Of a DNA stretch of 64,000 nucleotides, positions 11,271 through 24,457 are shown in pieces. The position numbers were made by a program, and so were the translations under genes. Where the stretch lies: positions 186,001-250,000 of the forward strand of contig VXAI01000446.1 in the NCBI GenBank assembly GCA_013399305.1, read 5' to 3'. How positions within the stretch are numbered: position 1 is the stretch's first letter; each line of letters begins with the position of its first letter. Source of the DNA: Rostratula benghalensis. Lineage: Eukaryota > Chordata > Aves > Charadriiformes > Rostratulidae. The notes under the pieces were generated by a model. It was not told the DNA's origin, ran no database searches, and saw nothing but the letters and a program-made list of their open reading frames with translations.

Positions 11271-14200
11271 AATAATGAAGCTGTATAAGATTCAGAACTA
11301 GTGCAGAATATGTGTGGATTTTTCCTTATTCTGCCTCCTGGGAAGCAGTGCTCTGCTGTAGAGGTTCCATTTTGCATGCCTTCAGTGGAAAGCTTAAATT
11401 ATGCTGTAACTCTAGGTATGCATGCTGCTTACAGCTTGCATCCGTGCTGGCAGTGAAATGGAGTTGTGACATCGTGATTGAGTTTGTCTCAAATTTTCAT
11501 AGAAAAGAGGAATACCTACTTAGCTATGATGAGGCAGGCCATTGGGAAATTGCATCTATGATGTCTGTCAGTGCTGAGCAAGTGAACCTGAGTAGCTCTT
11601 AGTCATGTTGATGACTCTGAAATATGAACTCTACTTACCTTTTGCTGCAGTACAAAACCGTGTTGCAAGACACAATTAATTTCTCTTACCAATCACAGCC
11701 ATTCAGATTTCCTTAGAATGCCTGGTAATTGATGTCCTGCTTGCTATGGCTTTGAAATGTCTGGATTTGTTAAGCAAAATACGATGTATTTTCACTTAGT
11801 GATGATTATTTTCTTTCAGTAACCGTTTGTGCTCTGCTTTGCCTTTAGATAACAGAAATAGAGCATAGGAAATGGACACGGTCAGTTTTTCTATGTTATG
11901 CCTCCTAAATACATTCTGCCTTTCCTTAAGGATACTATATGATGTCATCTCATCTATGCTTTCTCTCATGATGACCATCTTTTCTGAGAAGTGAGGGTAT
12001 CAAAAGGGTTCCTGTTTTATTTGCTCTATGCTAACAGAGCTTATGTCTGTCCTTCTGTCCCAAAGAAATCACGCTGCTTGCTATGTACAGATAACTGTGT
12101 TTCTTCACCCACTTTGCACAGCCCTGTATCTGAGGGCTGAAAGCATCAGAGTTGGGAAGTCATCTGAAGTCTGCAGAAAAATCTTCACTGTAGAAGATGA
12201 AAATATGTAGTCACGGCAGGAGAGTAGGAGTGGGTTACAGCTGTAACAAAGGTGTAATTGACAATACCATTGTTGCTTTTTGCATGACTTTTACTGTAAA
12301 TTGCCAAGAATTGTCTGCTACTGATTCATCTGTAATGATGTTCCATCATTACTTCTAAATGTTTTCCTTGGATTCCGAGACCCTTAGTGATGGCAGAGAT
12401 GGTATGTTCAGACTATTTTTACATATCCCGAATTCCTTTTATTCAACCATGATGGAATTTTGCTCGTGTCAGACTGCTGGTTTCACTCAGCCCCTCGCAG
12501 CTATGAACCAAGAAATTCCCCAGACTCTCTGCACTTCTTCAGATCATGACAAATAAAGCTGGTTCTCCTGTGTGGCATCAGTTTCTAATGCTATTGTACG
12601 TAGTGATCAGATGCAGTTAATTGTTGATGGCATTCAGTTTCATTCTAAGCTGTGTGGTCAGGTCTTGAAGAGTTGTAGGCTATCAAGGGTACATTTGCAA
12701 TGTCTTAGGGCACCTGGAGATGTGATTTGCTTTCCTCTTAGTATAGTTCTGGGAAGTATCAGTCTCCACTCAAATGTATGTAATTGCATGCTTGCTTTTT
12801 GGTGTATTTCTGGAAAAGGTAATTAAGAAGATAGACTCTCTGCTACTACAGAGCAAGTGGTTTGCTGGTCTTCCTGAACTGTGCTGTTAACCTAAAAGTG
12901 GCGCATCTGATCCATTCAGTGAAGCAACAGTGACCTCCCATGGGCATGGATGAGCTGTCAGTGGTGTGTGTTTCTATTTGATTGATTGGACAAATCTATT
13001 GTAGAATTGATCACCTAATCTGAAACATATGCAAAATTTCTCAGCTTTCAAAATAGCTAGCCAGGCATGGTTTTCAGATATGCGTTTTCACCAATCTATA
13101 CCTGTCACAAATATCCATCAATGGGTATTCCTTTGGGTGCTTCTCACTTTAACCGTTTTTTCAGTAAGAATGATTTTTATTCAGACAGACCTTGGAAAGG
13201 TGTTGCAAGAAAAAAATTCCAGATGTTTCCTCTGTTGGGGTTTTTTTTCCTCAGCTGTATTCTTTGCCAAAGCAAACCTTTAGGAGCTATAGACAATGGA
13301 TTTGTACTCTAAACCCTGGTTTCCAAGGCAGCTTGTCTGTACTTTCTCAACTGAAAAGTACTGACAGATGCTGCTTTGTTAACAGAATGTAGTTTTCCCA
13401 GAGGATCTACAATGCGGCCTAGAGAGTAAAATGCATCATAATCTTCTGTTACACGTAACTGATGAAGTAAAACATGCTTGTGAGTGACAGCAAGCCCGTT
13501 GCTGAGCTCTGGAAAAGAATGATTCAGGTTATGCATTGTTGGAGCCGGACTGTCATAACTTAGCAAAAATCGATCTGCATTTGCAGGCATGAGCAGATTC
13601 ATAGACTCATGTGTTACAGACTGGTTAGGTTTATTGTATTTTTAATGTATGGGGACTGTCCTTGTGTACTGTGGAACCGGGAGGCAGTTCTAAGTACTTT
13701 TCCCAGTGAGCTCTCTTCAGTGACTTCAGTGTTCTTGGTGAAAGTAGGGAACCAAAATAGTAAGTTGGTCTCAATGTATGCTATTTCTCTTTAATAACTC
13801 GCTGAGATTCTGTTTGTATTTAATTTTTCATCATCCTTTTAATTCGCAAAATTAAAAAACAAAACGAAGCCAAGAAAATGGAGAGTGAGCAGTGTAAAAT
13901 TTTGTTCCTGGTATCCCAAGTTCTGTCACTAGATGGTGCTGTCAACTAGAGCTAGCAAACAAAACCACATCAGATGCAGAAGGAATTCAAGGAGCAGCAT
14001 AAAAGGGAATATTTGAGTGCGTCGAAATCTGATGTTGAAACAAGTCTGATGCACGAGAATCTCTCTGTGTTCGCCATTGTTATTGTAAAATGGACATCAG
14101 TGAGGAATATGGCAGAAATACCATTTGCTCTCCCTGCCAAATTTGCAACTCAAACTTGTCAAATATTTGTGTTAGTTTCTGAACTGGCTGACGGTTTCAA

Positions 14201-17200
14201 TGTGAGCTCTAACTAGGATTCAGGGTGAAAAAAGTCAGAACAGACCAGGGAGAAGCTCAAGTGAAATTATTGATCCTAAAGGATTCATCAAAGAAGGGAG
14301 TATTGTAGAACATAGGGACTACGTGACAGATTCTGTCATGTGAGCTATGGCTTCATTCATGTGCCTAGACATCTCATTATTTTAGATAATCTGGATGTCC
14401 CATGGCTCCTTGAACAGTGCAGGTCTTATGTGAGTGCTTTGTCACACCTGCCAGCTCTCTCCAGGTGTCTTTGGTACCCCAGGGCATCTCAGCAAACAGA
14501 AGATGCATGTAATAAGGCAGCTGGCTCTCAATCTGAATGTCTTTACAGTGTCTCGCTATAAATATCATAGCTGCTCCTCCTTTTTTCTAGCATCTCTGCA
14601 TTTCTGAATCTTGAGATTTAACATTTTTTCTTTCTAGTGGTCATGCCTTTGAAAACATCCTTTTTTTTTGTCTCCCTGCATCTTCTAGGGATTGTTACTG
14701 GGTGTGAATTTAATATAGACCTGTTGGTCCACGCCAAAACAATGCTTCACTAAAACAGAGCTCTTTTGCTGGCCCTGCAGAGGATAGACTCAATTGAAGG
14801 ATGCGTGATCAGGATTAATATTTTGTGTCTGAGAGCTAGAGCCACAAACACATATTCTTTTGGAGACTCGTTACTTGAGCAGTCTTCTCTATTTACAGTC
14901 TTTTTTAAAAAGGATCATTTATTTGTTTAGTTTGCTTAATTATATAAATACAATGACATGGCTGGCAGCCAGTCAAAATACTTGGTTTCACCAACTCTTT
15001 CACAATATTGCCTCTCTCACCTTTTAAGTCCTGCCTTTGATAGACATGTGCACACGGGACTTTCTTTTCTTCTGTCAGGAGACTGGTGCTACTCAAATGG
15101 TTTTGCTTGCTTATGTTGGGAAGCAAGCTATTCCATGTCAACAAAGGTGGGGAAGTTGAGTCCCAAACCCCATGGTGTTTCTTCAGAGAACCTCTCATAA
15201 AAAAAAAAAAAAATCAAATCACATAAACAATGTTCCCCAATATCTGCATGTCAGGGAGTCTAGAGACTTGAGAGAGGCAGCCTACTAGTCATTCAGCAAG
15301 CCAGAACAGCTGAATGAATCAGAAATTAAGATGAACCAAATTGTGAATGCTCTCCTATTAACTGTGCAAGTTAGCTACATAAAAAATTGCTTATTTAGTG
15401 TTAATAATTAAAGTAATATATAAGTGGGGATAAGAAAATAGAGGCCCTAAATCCATTTTTGTCTTCTGAACAAATATATTGAAAGTCACTGACAACAATG
15501 GTTTGTACTCTGGGGTCAAGTTTCAGAGCCCTTTTCTCATACACTGAGACTATATTTCACTCCCAATGGCCTTCATCCAAACTCTTTTCAGCATCTGGGA
15601 AGCAACTCCCACACAAGTAATTTAATGCAGCCCTACCATGGCTACATAAGAAAAGAGAAGTGATTTCCTACAGACCTAAAAGTTCTGCTTGCTCTGTGTA
15701 TGGCTGGGCATGGTTTTGCCTAGACTAAGCAACAAAGGAAGAGCCACTGAGCATGGCAGTTTGCACTGTAGGTGGGTTGGGTGTGGGAAAGAACAGGCCT
15801 GTGTTCCCTAACTTGCCCCTGCAAAAGGGCAAATTGACACCTTGCAGTTACTTGAAATGTGATGTGGGGTCTTCACTGATTAGTTTAGACATGTTAGGCT
15901 CCTTGAGATTTCAACTAGTTTGTGCTGGTTGCATCTGAAAATTTGTCGCGCTTTTCTGAGATAAAAAATCCTACCCTGAGCATGCATATAATACTGGGGT
16001 GTATAGCCAACAGTGGGGAAGAGAAGACATGCTGAAGTTACTGTCATTGTTTGTAGGATTTTCTCACCTTTGCTGAAACAGGAGTAAAAACACTGTTATC
16101 CTGGACCTGAAGCAGTCACTTTGCAAATGGAGAAATAACTTTGATACAAAAAAAATCCAAACAGCCACAAAAACCATTTCCTGTAGAAATGGAGGGTAGG
16201 AGTTTAAAAAGATTCTGGCTGGCCTGAGAGGACATAGCAAAAAAACCCCTCTCATGGTGGATTATCAAGTTCATGATATCCAAAGTTAACACTTAATTAT
16301 GAAGTTTGATCCAGATATTGCTATGCTAATCTCTGGATAATAACACAATGAATAAGAGCGTAACCCTCAGGCAATTCTGTAGAATTTCCCAGATTACTGA
16401 ACTACTTTATTTGTTCAATGCTGTGTGTAATATTGCTTTTTGGTTTTCTTTAATAATTGTGACATCTGCTATTTATCTAAAAATAAGGAAGTTTACCTTA
16501 CTAACCAACAAGGTTAAGAAATTTATTCAGCAGCACTCAGATCCTTTGTAGTAGAATATACTAATCTCTAAGAGTTTTATATATGCACAGCTCAGTTGTG
16601 ACATAGCTTTAATAACCAAGCCTGTATTAAGCTTAGGCTCAAAGTTTAAGGAGAAATATTCCAGTAAGATGGGGTGGCATGTATAAGGGTTCCATCAGGG
16701 GCCAAAGACTAGGAGTTATACAGGATGGTAAAACTGAATGTTAGTCTCAGTTTTTAAGAGGAAAGACTTCAAGAACTCTTGCTGATCGTTCTGAATGTCT
16801 ATTCCTGTTGTTACAGCTGAGCGTGTGCTTAAACGGCTTACTGAACTGAGACTTAAGCAGTAACAGAGTTCTGGGTGTGTTTAAAGTGTATTAGTTATCT
16901 ACAGTGCTACAGGAGAGAAAATGCAGTAAGCATTCACTTATTGCTACCTCTTTACGTTTTAGAACTGCCTTCTGTTTTCACTGGAGTTGGAGGAAAGCCT
17001 AAAGGTGGCCAGAGATTGTGGCAGTAACCATCACCTAAAAAAAAAGTGTGCTGATTGCATGCAAAGTGCATTTGCATGCAGCTTGTAAAGCATTTGGTAG
17101 CTCTGTTTCAAAGGTGGCAGTGTAGCTCAAGCAGTTGTAAAGCTTTGAACTATTGCATCCTTATGACTGTTGAATGGCTGCACATTAATAGCTTGACAAC

Positions 17201-20200
17201 ATCTGGCCTTAGTTGTTAAACAGGCAGAGACCTGGAGTGGTTGGCCAGAGCTTTGGTGTTGTAATGCAGAACAGCCAAATATGGCAACCTGGTGCTCATT
17301 TCTCCACCCACCTGTGCTCAGACTGTCTTCCCAGAAGATTAAAAGCTCTCTGGTGCATGTATGAGCTCCTAGAGAAATTCCCATTTCACACCAGCTTTTG
17401 CCATCTACAATTGCTTGTGTCCAATTAAGCTTTGTCAAGTAATGCGTGCCACACACTGCAGGTGACAAAAATAACATATATCTCATAGCCCTCCAACAGC
17501 AGTCTGTGAGTAAGGCTTCATTCTGTGCAACTGATGTCTCCTGGAAATCTAAGACGACAAATGAGAAAATTGCTGTTCACGAGTAGTTATATTTTATGGA
17601 AATATATTTATTGGCGATGGGCAAGATTTACTTAGGATTGTTCTCACTATAGTTCATATCATTTGCTTGATCCATGAATAAATAAATAATTGTTATTCAG
17701 CTTTTGAGGATCAGACTCTCTGACTGAACCAGTCTAACTCGGCAATTGTTTGGGTTGGTTTCTTGCCATGTGTATTTTTTTTCTTGAGCAGTAAGTTCCC
17801 ATGAAAGTACCAATATATTCTCCCTTGTTGTGAGTTAATATTTCATTAGCATAAATCATTTCATGTCTTGTGGAGTCTGACCCAATTTCTCCACGAGTGT
17901 AAACCTGCATCTGATCCATCTTTGTCATTTATATTGCTGGGTAAATTCCAGTACTACTTCCTTATGCTACAGCAACTGCCCCTACAATTTCTGCTCTTAA
18001 AATATTTCATTCTTTAGTCTCAGAGCTCTTACTTCTGTCAGAAAGAAAGTTTTTTATTCTCATCAAGAATGTTAATGTATCTCGCTCCAGACCACAGTCT
18101 TAGCTCCTTTATATTAAGGAATTTCAACCAATTTCAGCAAGGCTTTGCTAACTGAGCCAATGTGCACCATGTGAGTTCTGTATTCCTACAAGGAACTGCA
18201 TCATGGTCCAAAAAATATACATATCAAGGAACAGAGGTGAAAGATGATGCAACTTTCTAGGATATGCAACTGACTGAGGGTAAGTTTGTGTAGGGAAATG
18301 AGAAACTGCAAAAATACAGGTATTGCTTGGAATATGCCCCTCTTTATCCAGGGTTAAGAGGCTAATGGAAGCACAACATCTGCAATGAGGTCTTGCTTAA
18401 GAAAAAACGAAAACAAAACAAACAAAAAATTAAATATTTACCTAGTAAAAGAAATACCAGTTGACAGATTAAATATGCAGGTTCTTTGTTATCATTCCAA
18501 TAATTCCAGCACAAAAAGTCACAGCTGAAGGAGGAGCAAATACCTGGTACAAGCCTTACACCTGTGCAAAGCAAGAAGAGACTTAACACCTGCAGTTCTC
18601 TGGAGAACAGTGACCCCCTAGAAACACTGAGATTATTTCTCAGTCAATCTGCATCTTTTTCCACCTCAGGTGCATTTTTTTTACCCTCTTGTCACTTGTA
18701 TATTCTAAAGGAATTTATGAGGTGAACCAAGCTATCTAATCTGTCAGGGTAAATCCTGCATTGAAATAAACCAAACCAACATGGCTAAATCGATTTTGAG
18801 GGACTAGATGGATTCATGGCTCTTGTGGTCATTGGTTTAAGTGTTCTGTGAACAAACATTTCTGATGCTTTTGTTGTTAACTTTGGCCTCCTCCAGGAAC
18901 TACACGTTCAGCTTTATGTGGGATATATACCTACGAACCACAAAAGTTCATGTTTTTTCCAGTATCAGATGTATTTGAGCTTTGGTGAGTGGTATATGGT
19001 CTAATCCATTGAACTGCTTTATTCCAAAACTTTCTGCTCTTTAAAATGTCAGATCTCTAGCCTTCAGACGCTATTCTAAGGATGCTGTGAGGCCCAGCTG
19101 TGCTTCAGGAAAATGGAGTGCTGTTCCCTTCGTCACTCTTTTCTCGGGGGGGAAAGCCACTAGACTAGGAATAATGTTTATGTGATGTTTTGCATGCTGC
19201 TGAAAACTCTTTGTGTTTAAGTCCCTAGAACTGACCTTTCCTAATTAATTGGAGATACACTGCTTGATTCCATGTGCTGGCTCTTTAAGGCAAATGTCAA
19301 ATGTTGCAAATTTGAAAACAAACAGTTGGAAGGGGCGGGGAGGGAATATGAAAAATCTTGGCACCTCGACCTGGCAATGAAGTACCACAAGAGGTGTTTT
19401 ACTTGCTCATACTGTTTCACCCGCTTCTCTCGGAGAGTTGCCAATTTGCTTGTGAGAGATTGAGCAAATCTTACTCTTCCTGCAGGACAAGTGGTCGTTT
19501 TCAGCTTGAATCAACAACATTGAGCTGCACTACATTAGGCCATTTATGCCTTGAGCCAAATCCGAGCAGTCAGAAAAATGTAATGGTCTCCATAAAACGT
19601 GTTGTGTCCTGCATTACTGACCTTTTAGTGCAAACTTCCTAGTGGCTGAGTGCCATCTTTATAGATGGAATGGAAAAGGACCAATCAAGAAATTCTGGGC
19701 AGTGGGTTTTCAGCCTCCTGCAGGAGATGGACTCATGCAAATGTGGAAGCAGCATTAGAGAGTGACCTGATTTATCTTTGCCAAGCTTTGAAGACATCCA
19801 CAGTGGGGGACATAGGTGGGATGTTAACCTCAAGTACATCTGAGTGAAGAGAAACAGTGCTACTGTACTATTGTGAGGTGGCCCTTCCTCTGTCTGCACA
19901 GTCTGTTCTCAGCCTCTTTTCCTCTCCCTGTTTTTCTGTTGTCAGTAGCTGGGTTTGCTTTGGCTTTTAATGCCTAGAGATATCCAGAATACTTTGCATG
20001 CTTTGCTGCAAAACTACAAAAGCGGTTTGTGCTTTAGTAGTTCCAGAATTAGAAGTCCCCTAGTGGAGGTCTTTGAGCCAGAGTAGAGACAGGCCCTGGA
20101 AACCATAGAGCACACAGCAAGCCTTGACCACCTGCATTAGTAACCAGCAAAGTTCTCACCTGCTAAGGTTATGAGTGTTATTGCAACAGATTATTTTGTG

Positions 20201-22986
20201 TGGCCTTGGGACCAGTGTTAAGGTTATTGGAGATGTAATTCACTACTCTCCCACAGAATGTACATGAAATGGGAAAAGCCTCATTTTATCTGGTAGCTGA
20301 TGCTAGAGAGAAGTTCTGGGTAGGAGGAAAGTGACAGCAGATGCTAAGGTAGAGCTTTTCTCCAACTCAGGGAGAAGTAAACTAACTTTAGTTAGTAAAC
20401 TAACTTCTTCCTGAATGGACAGATTTCCAGCCATGGTCTCTTTCCAAAGCTTATTTTCCTGAAAAGTTCTTTTTTCAAGTCATCTTCCAAAGTAGTATGG
20501 ACAGAATATAAACCAGAAAGTGATATTGGTTACAGAAGACCAAGAGCAGGACTTAAAACTTATCAGAGTTTCATTGTAGCCTGCTAATGGGATTGTTTAA
20601 TGAGGAGGCTTTTGTTGCAATGTTTGTTGAAATAGTTACGGTTGCATTTGGCTACAATCCCTATGTGACTGCAGTCAAATGATTTAAAACACAACCAGTC
20701 ATCACCAAAACCTTCACTTACCATGGACTTGCATAGACTTTCATCCCAGCTAACATACTGCATGCTTGAAATAAAGCACAGACTTAATGGTAATGCAATA
20801 AACTATTTAATACCTTCATCTTTCCTTCTTTCAGTTCCTATAGTCATTTGCGGAGGAAAGCAGCAGTTGTGACTGTTCAAGTTCATGAAGAATTACAGAA
20901 TGTAATTTGTTGTCAATAGCATGAAAAAGCACAGTATTGCAACAAAGCATTATTCTGGTAACTGAGACCTGTGAGAAGGGATCATAATTGTCACAAAGAT
21001 AGTTTAGACTAGTAAGATAGTTTTTAAAATTTTAGGTAATTTAATTGTCTGATATAGTTATATGAGTAAATAAGGGAACTGATTTTCACAAAAAGCAGAA
21101 TTCTTGCCCTATAGTGACCAGGAGCCTTTCTGAGAGATGTTTTAACTCCATGATAGAAATTTGAAAAAATGCACGTATCTATAAATTTTTAAAAAGCATA
21201 TTTCACTAAAAGTGAGAATAGAATGCAGCCCTTCTGGGCACCCTTCCTACCTGAATCCAGAACTTGGTACCCTGTATCTGTGAATTTGAGTGTTGGCTGG
21301 ATATGTCGTGATTAGGTTTTTTAGGGGCTCAGTTGGCACTTTTTCCCCAATTTCTGAGTATTCAGTAATTTAGTGAAGGGCAGGATTTACTGTTGTGCTT
21401 TGTGTCTTGATGCCTCAGTCAAAGGGCTGCAATGTTCCATTTGTTATGACTGTTAAGAAAATCCCTTTAGTTTTGACTAAATTGAGTGTTGACAAAGCTT
21501 GGAAAGGAAACTGAAAACAATACTTTTCCTTATATGAAAATATTCAGCATCTCAGTTCATTTGTGTATTTGTTCACTTCTTTCAAATGTTTCATTTATAT
21601 GTTACAAAGTTAGGAGAAACAAATCAGAATAATTGAGTCATAATATTTTCAAAATATTGAGATGTTTAGCTGGGAAAGTCCAGGTTTACCTCACTGTAGC
21701 AATTTACAATTGGAACAGTATGATCTGATTTGTTTTGTTTTTCTGTGATGTTATCAGATAGAACAGAAAACTTTATGCAAATTCTGGAGAGCCTTAAGCA
21801 CCACTGGCATAACACAGATATTTGTGCCCTGCACCCTGACCTTGTGTCTTCAAAAGGTTGGTTTCTGCTGCTGACTGCAGAGAAGTTAATTCTTGGTGAG
21901 AATATGTGAAGTTCCTTTATCTGTCTATGAAGCTCCAGTGAATTTTTCCCTTTTCCGTGGCACAGGATTGACAGTGATAAAGGCACAAAATGTGTTGGTT
22001 GGAGACCTAAGTGTCTGTTTTCCTACCTGTTCCTTTGCAAAAAGCGGCTGTGGGATTGTGTGTCTGTGTGCAGGGTGTGAGCAGAAATGCTGCTGTAGTC
22101 AGTCCACTCAGCTCTGCAGGTGAGGGGCAGTGCTGGGGTGATGATTTTCACCAAGAGTGGAGAGGAAGACTAGCATAGAAAATAGGTGAACTGTAGCCAA
22201 GCGTTTCCCATAGTTTGCAGGTCAGCACTGGCAACGTCTTCCTGAAAGCTATGCATTTAGTCACCTGGCCATAGCGTGCCTGCATTTGGCATACTTTCAT
22301 GCAATGCACTTGAACTCCAACAGACCCAGGCACTGTGCCCTCACTACCTGCAATTGTAAAGGAATAAATGTTTTTAACATTGTTTAATGTGTAATCCAAA
22401 CTGTGTGGAGCTCTGTCCAATATGGAAATTCTTCCCTTCTGTAAACATAAAAGCAACTTAAAATTCTTTCTTTGGAAATCACCTGATCTTGTCTAATCTG
22501 GAAAAAAATCCCACAATTGACTCTCTTAATATTTGGATTCAAGTCTCCCACGTGGTTACAGTTGAAGCTACAGCTGCTGCAAAAGTGGACAGATAACACT
22601 ACAATCCAAAGAGGATTGACTAGAGAGAATGCATATGCCATTTGGTGTCTGGTGTTTGAATTGATTGTTGGAACTTTTCAGTAACCTAGCTACATGAAGT
22701 TGCAAGGAAAAAAAGCCTGAATTTTAATGCATACAGAAGTTATTTTTACTTGTGACTAAATGCATTGTCAATGCTCCTTGTGTTCTTGCCATGCTGATAC
22801 CCCTGGTAAGTCTGACACATTACAGAGCGTGGAAAGACAGAAGTAGGGAAATCCAGCAATTAGTGTTTCTCCGCTATAAATGATGCTTTCTAGAGGGGGG
22901 GGGAAAAGAAGTAATTTAAATTAGGTTTGTTACAGTCTTGTTTTATTTTCTCACCTAGTCAGCATTTCACAGACTGATTGTGTGAG

Positions 22987-22996
22987 GGGAAATCCC
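22987..22996. promoter_or_regulatory. Perfect kappa-B motif
   Basis: GGGAAATCCC, flanked by a further G and C to make GGGGAAATCCCC, fits the NF-kappa-B consensus GGGRNWYYCC. The G-rich symmetric form suits p50 or p52 homodimers, the usual partners of nuclear I-kappa-B proteins. It lies between two nuclear I-kappa-B-type genes. Function is not shown. Confidence 0.35.
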
Positions 22997-24427
22997 CAGA
23001 TTCTTCCTGCAGAACTTGTGCAAATTATTCCAATTAGGATTTAAGTTGGCTGGAAGAAAAGCTGTTCCTCTTAGCGCAACTTTAATGCATCTGCATTCAT
23101 GAATCATAAACAATCTTTGCATGGCCCTTTGCCAGGTGAGGTTACACAGCGACTCGTCGCTGAATCACTTAGGCCAAGTAGATGACTAGGAAGTGCACAC
23201 GGTAGCTATCAGAGGATAAATGCAACTCCCAGAATCTTTGTAAGAAGGTTTTTCCAAAGTGACTTTGTCTAATATTTTCAGAACTAGTTGTGCATTTTAC
23301 TGTTGCACAGGGATTGCACTCAGAAATGTACATTTCTGACTGTATTTGTCTCTGTATTTTGAAAAAATACTACTCTCAACCAAAAAAATACAACTAAAAG
23401 TGTAAATGAGTGTGTAAAACCTCATAACACTATCAGGTTTCTATATCTCACACTAAAAATGTAATCACTGAAGTTTATCAGATTTTGTTAGGCTTCAGTT
23501 GGAGCTCATAAAATGTATTGAAAGTTCCTCTGTAGAAGCAGCTGTAAAAGCTAGATGAAATTGTAATAACTGTAGTGTCTTATTAAAGAGATGCTGTGTC
23601 TTACAGTAACCAACTATAGGACTGGAATTAGAGAAGAAAGTATGAGTTGAATGAATTGTGATAGCTGAGCCTCACATTACAGACGAGATTTCCTGAGGCC
23701 CAAGTTTCTTCCCTGGTAAACTTTCAGTATTAGTCCTTCCCTGGCTCAAAGTACCTTAGCAGGTGAAATTGTGTGGAAAATAAATTAAACTGTAGAGTGT
23801 GCAAAACTACTGGCAGGTAAACAAAGGAGAGAGTTAAATGGAAAACTAAGTGCCTGCATAGGTACTTGTGCCAGAATCTTCAGGTACAATAATAGCTGGT
23901 TTCTGTACCTGTATTTAATACAATAAAAGGTTGCCCAGTGAGAGTTCCATGATTGAAAGAGAAGAGCAAGGGAGTTTTCACAACTGAGTCCTACAAAAGG
24001 AAAGCCCCTAAATTTCCAGGGAACTGTCAGTGTTAATCAAATATTTTAGGTGCATCTGGAGTGAAAGAAAATACCCTTATCATTCTGCACCACAATAAAT
24101 GAGGAATTACTCACAAATATGTAGCATAGATGGTTAGACAGCTGTCAATGCTGTATTTTAAATGAGGATGTCTGATTTGAGCATTCTTCTCAGATGTGCT
24201 CTTTGGTGGCTCTGATATATTTTAAATCTTTGGGGTATTTTCTTCAATGGAGTTAAATAAAAGTTTTACAGACAGAGATGGATACCATAAAACTAATTTC
24301 TGCAACCAGCATTTCTGTTTTATAGCAGTGTGCCGTAAATCTGCCTGGAGATACAGTGGTTTAGCTGACTGTCCTTAACGAAAATCAGAGTAGACCATCG
24401 AACATGTTTGCCTGAGAACGATACGAC

Positions 24428-24457
24428 TATTATATCTATATTATTATATATATATTT
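24428..24457. repeat. AT-dinucleotide simple repeat
   Basis: This is an imperfect TA repeat (tattatatctatattattatata type) in intergenic DNA. It shows no gene signal. Confidence 0.7.
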
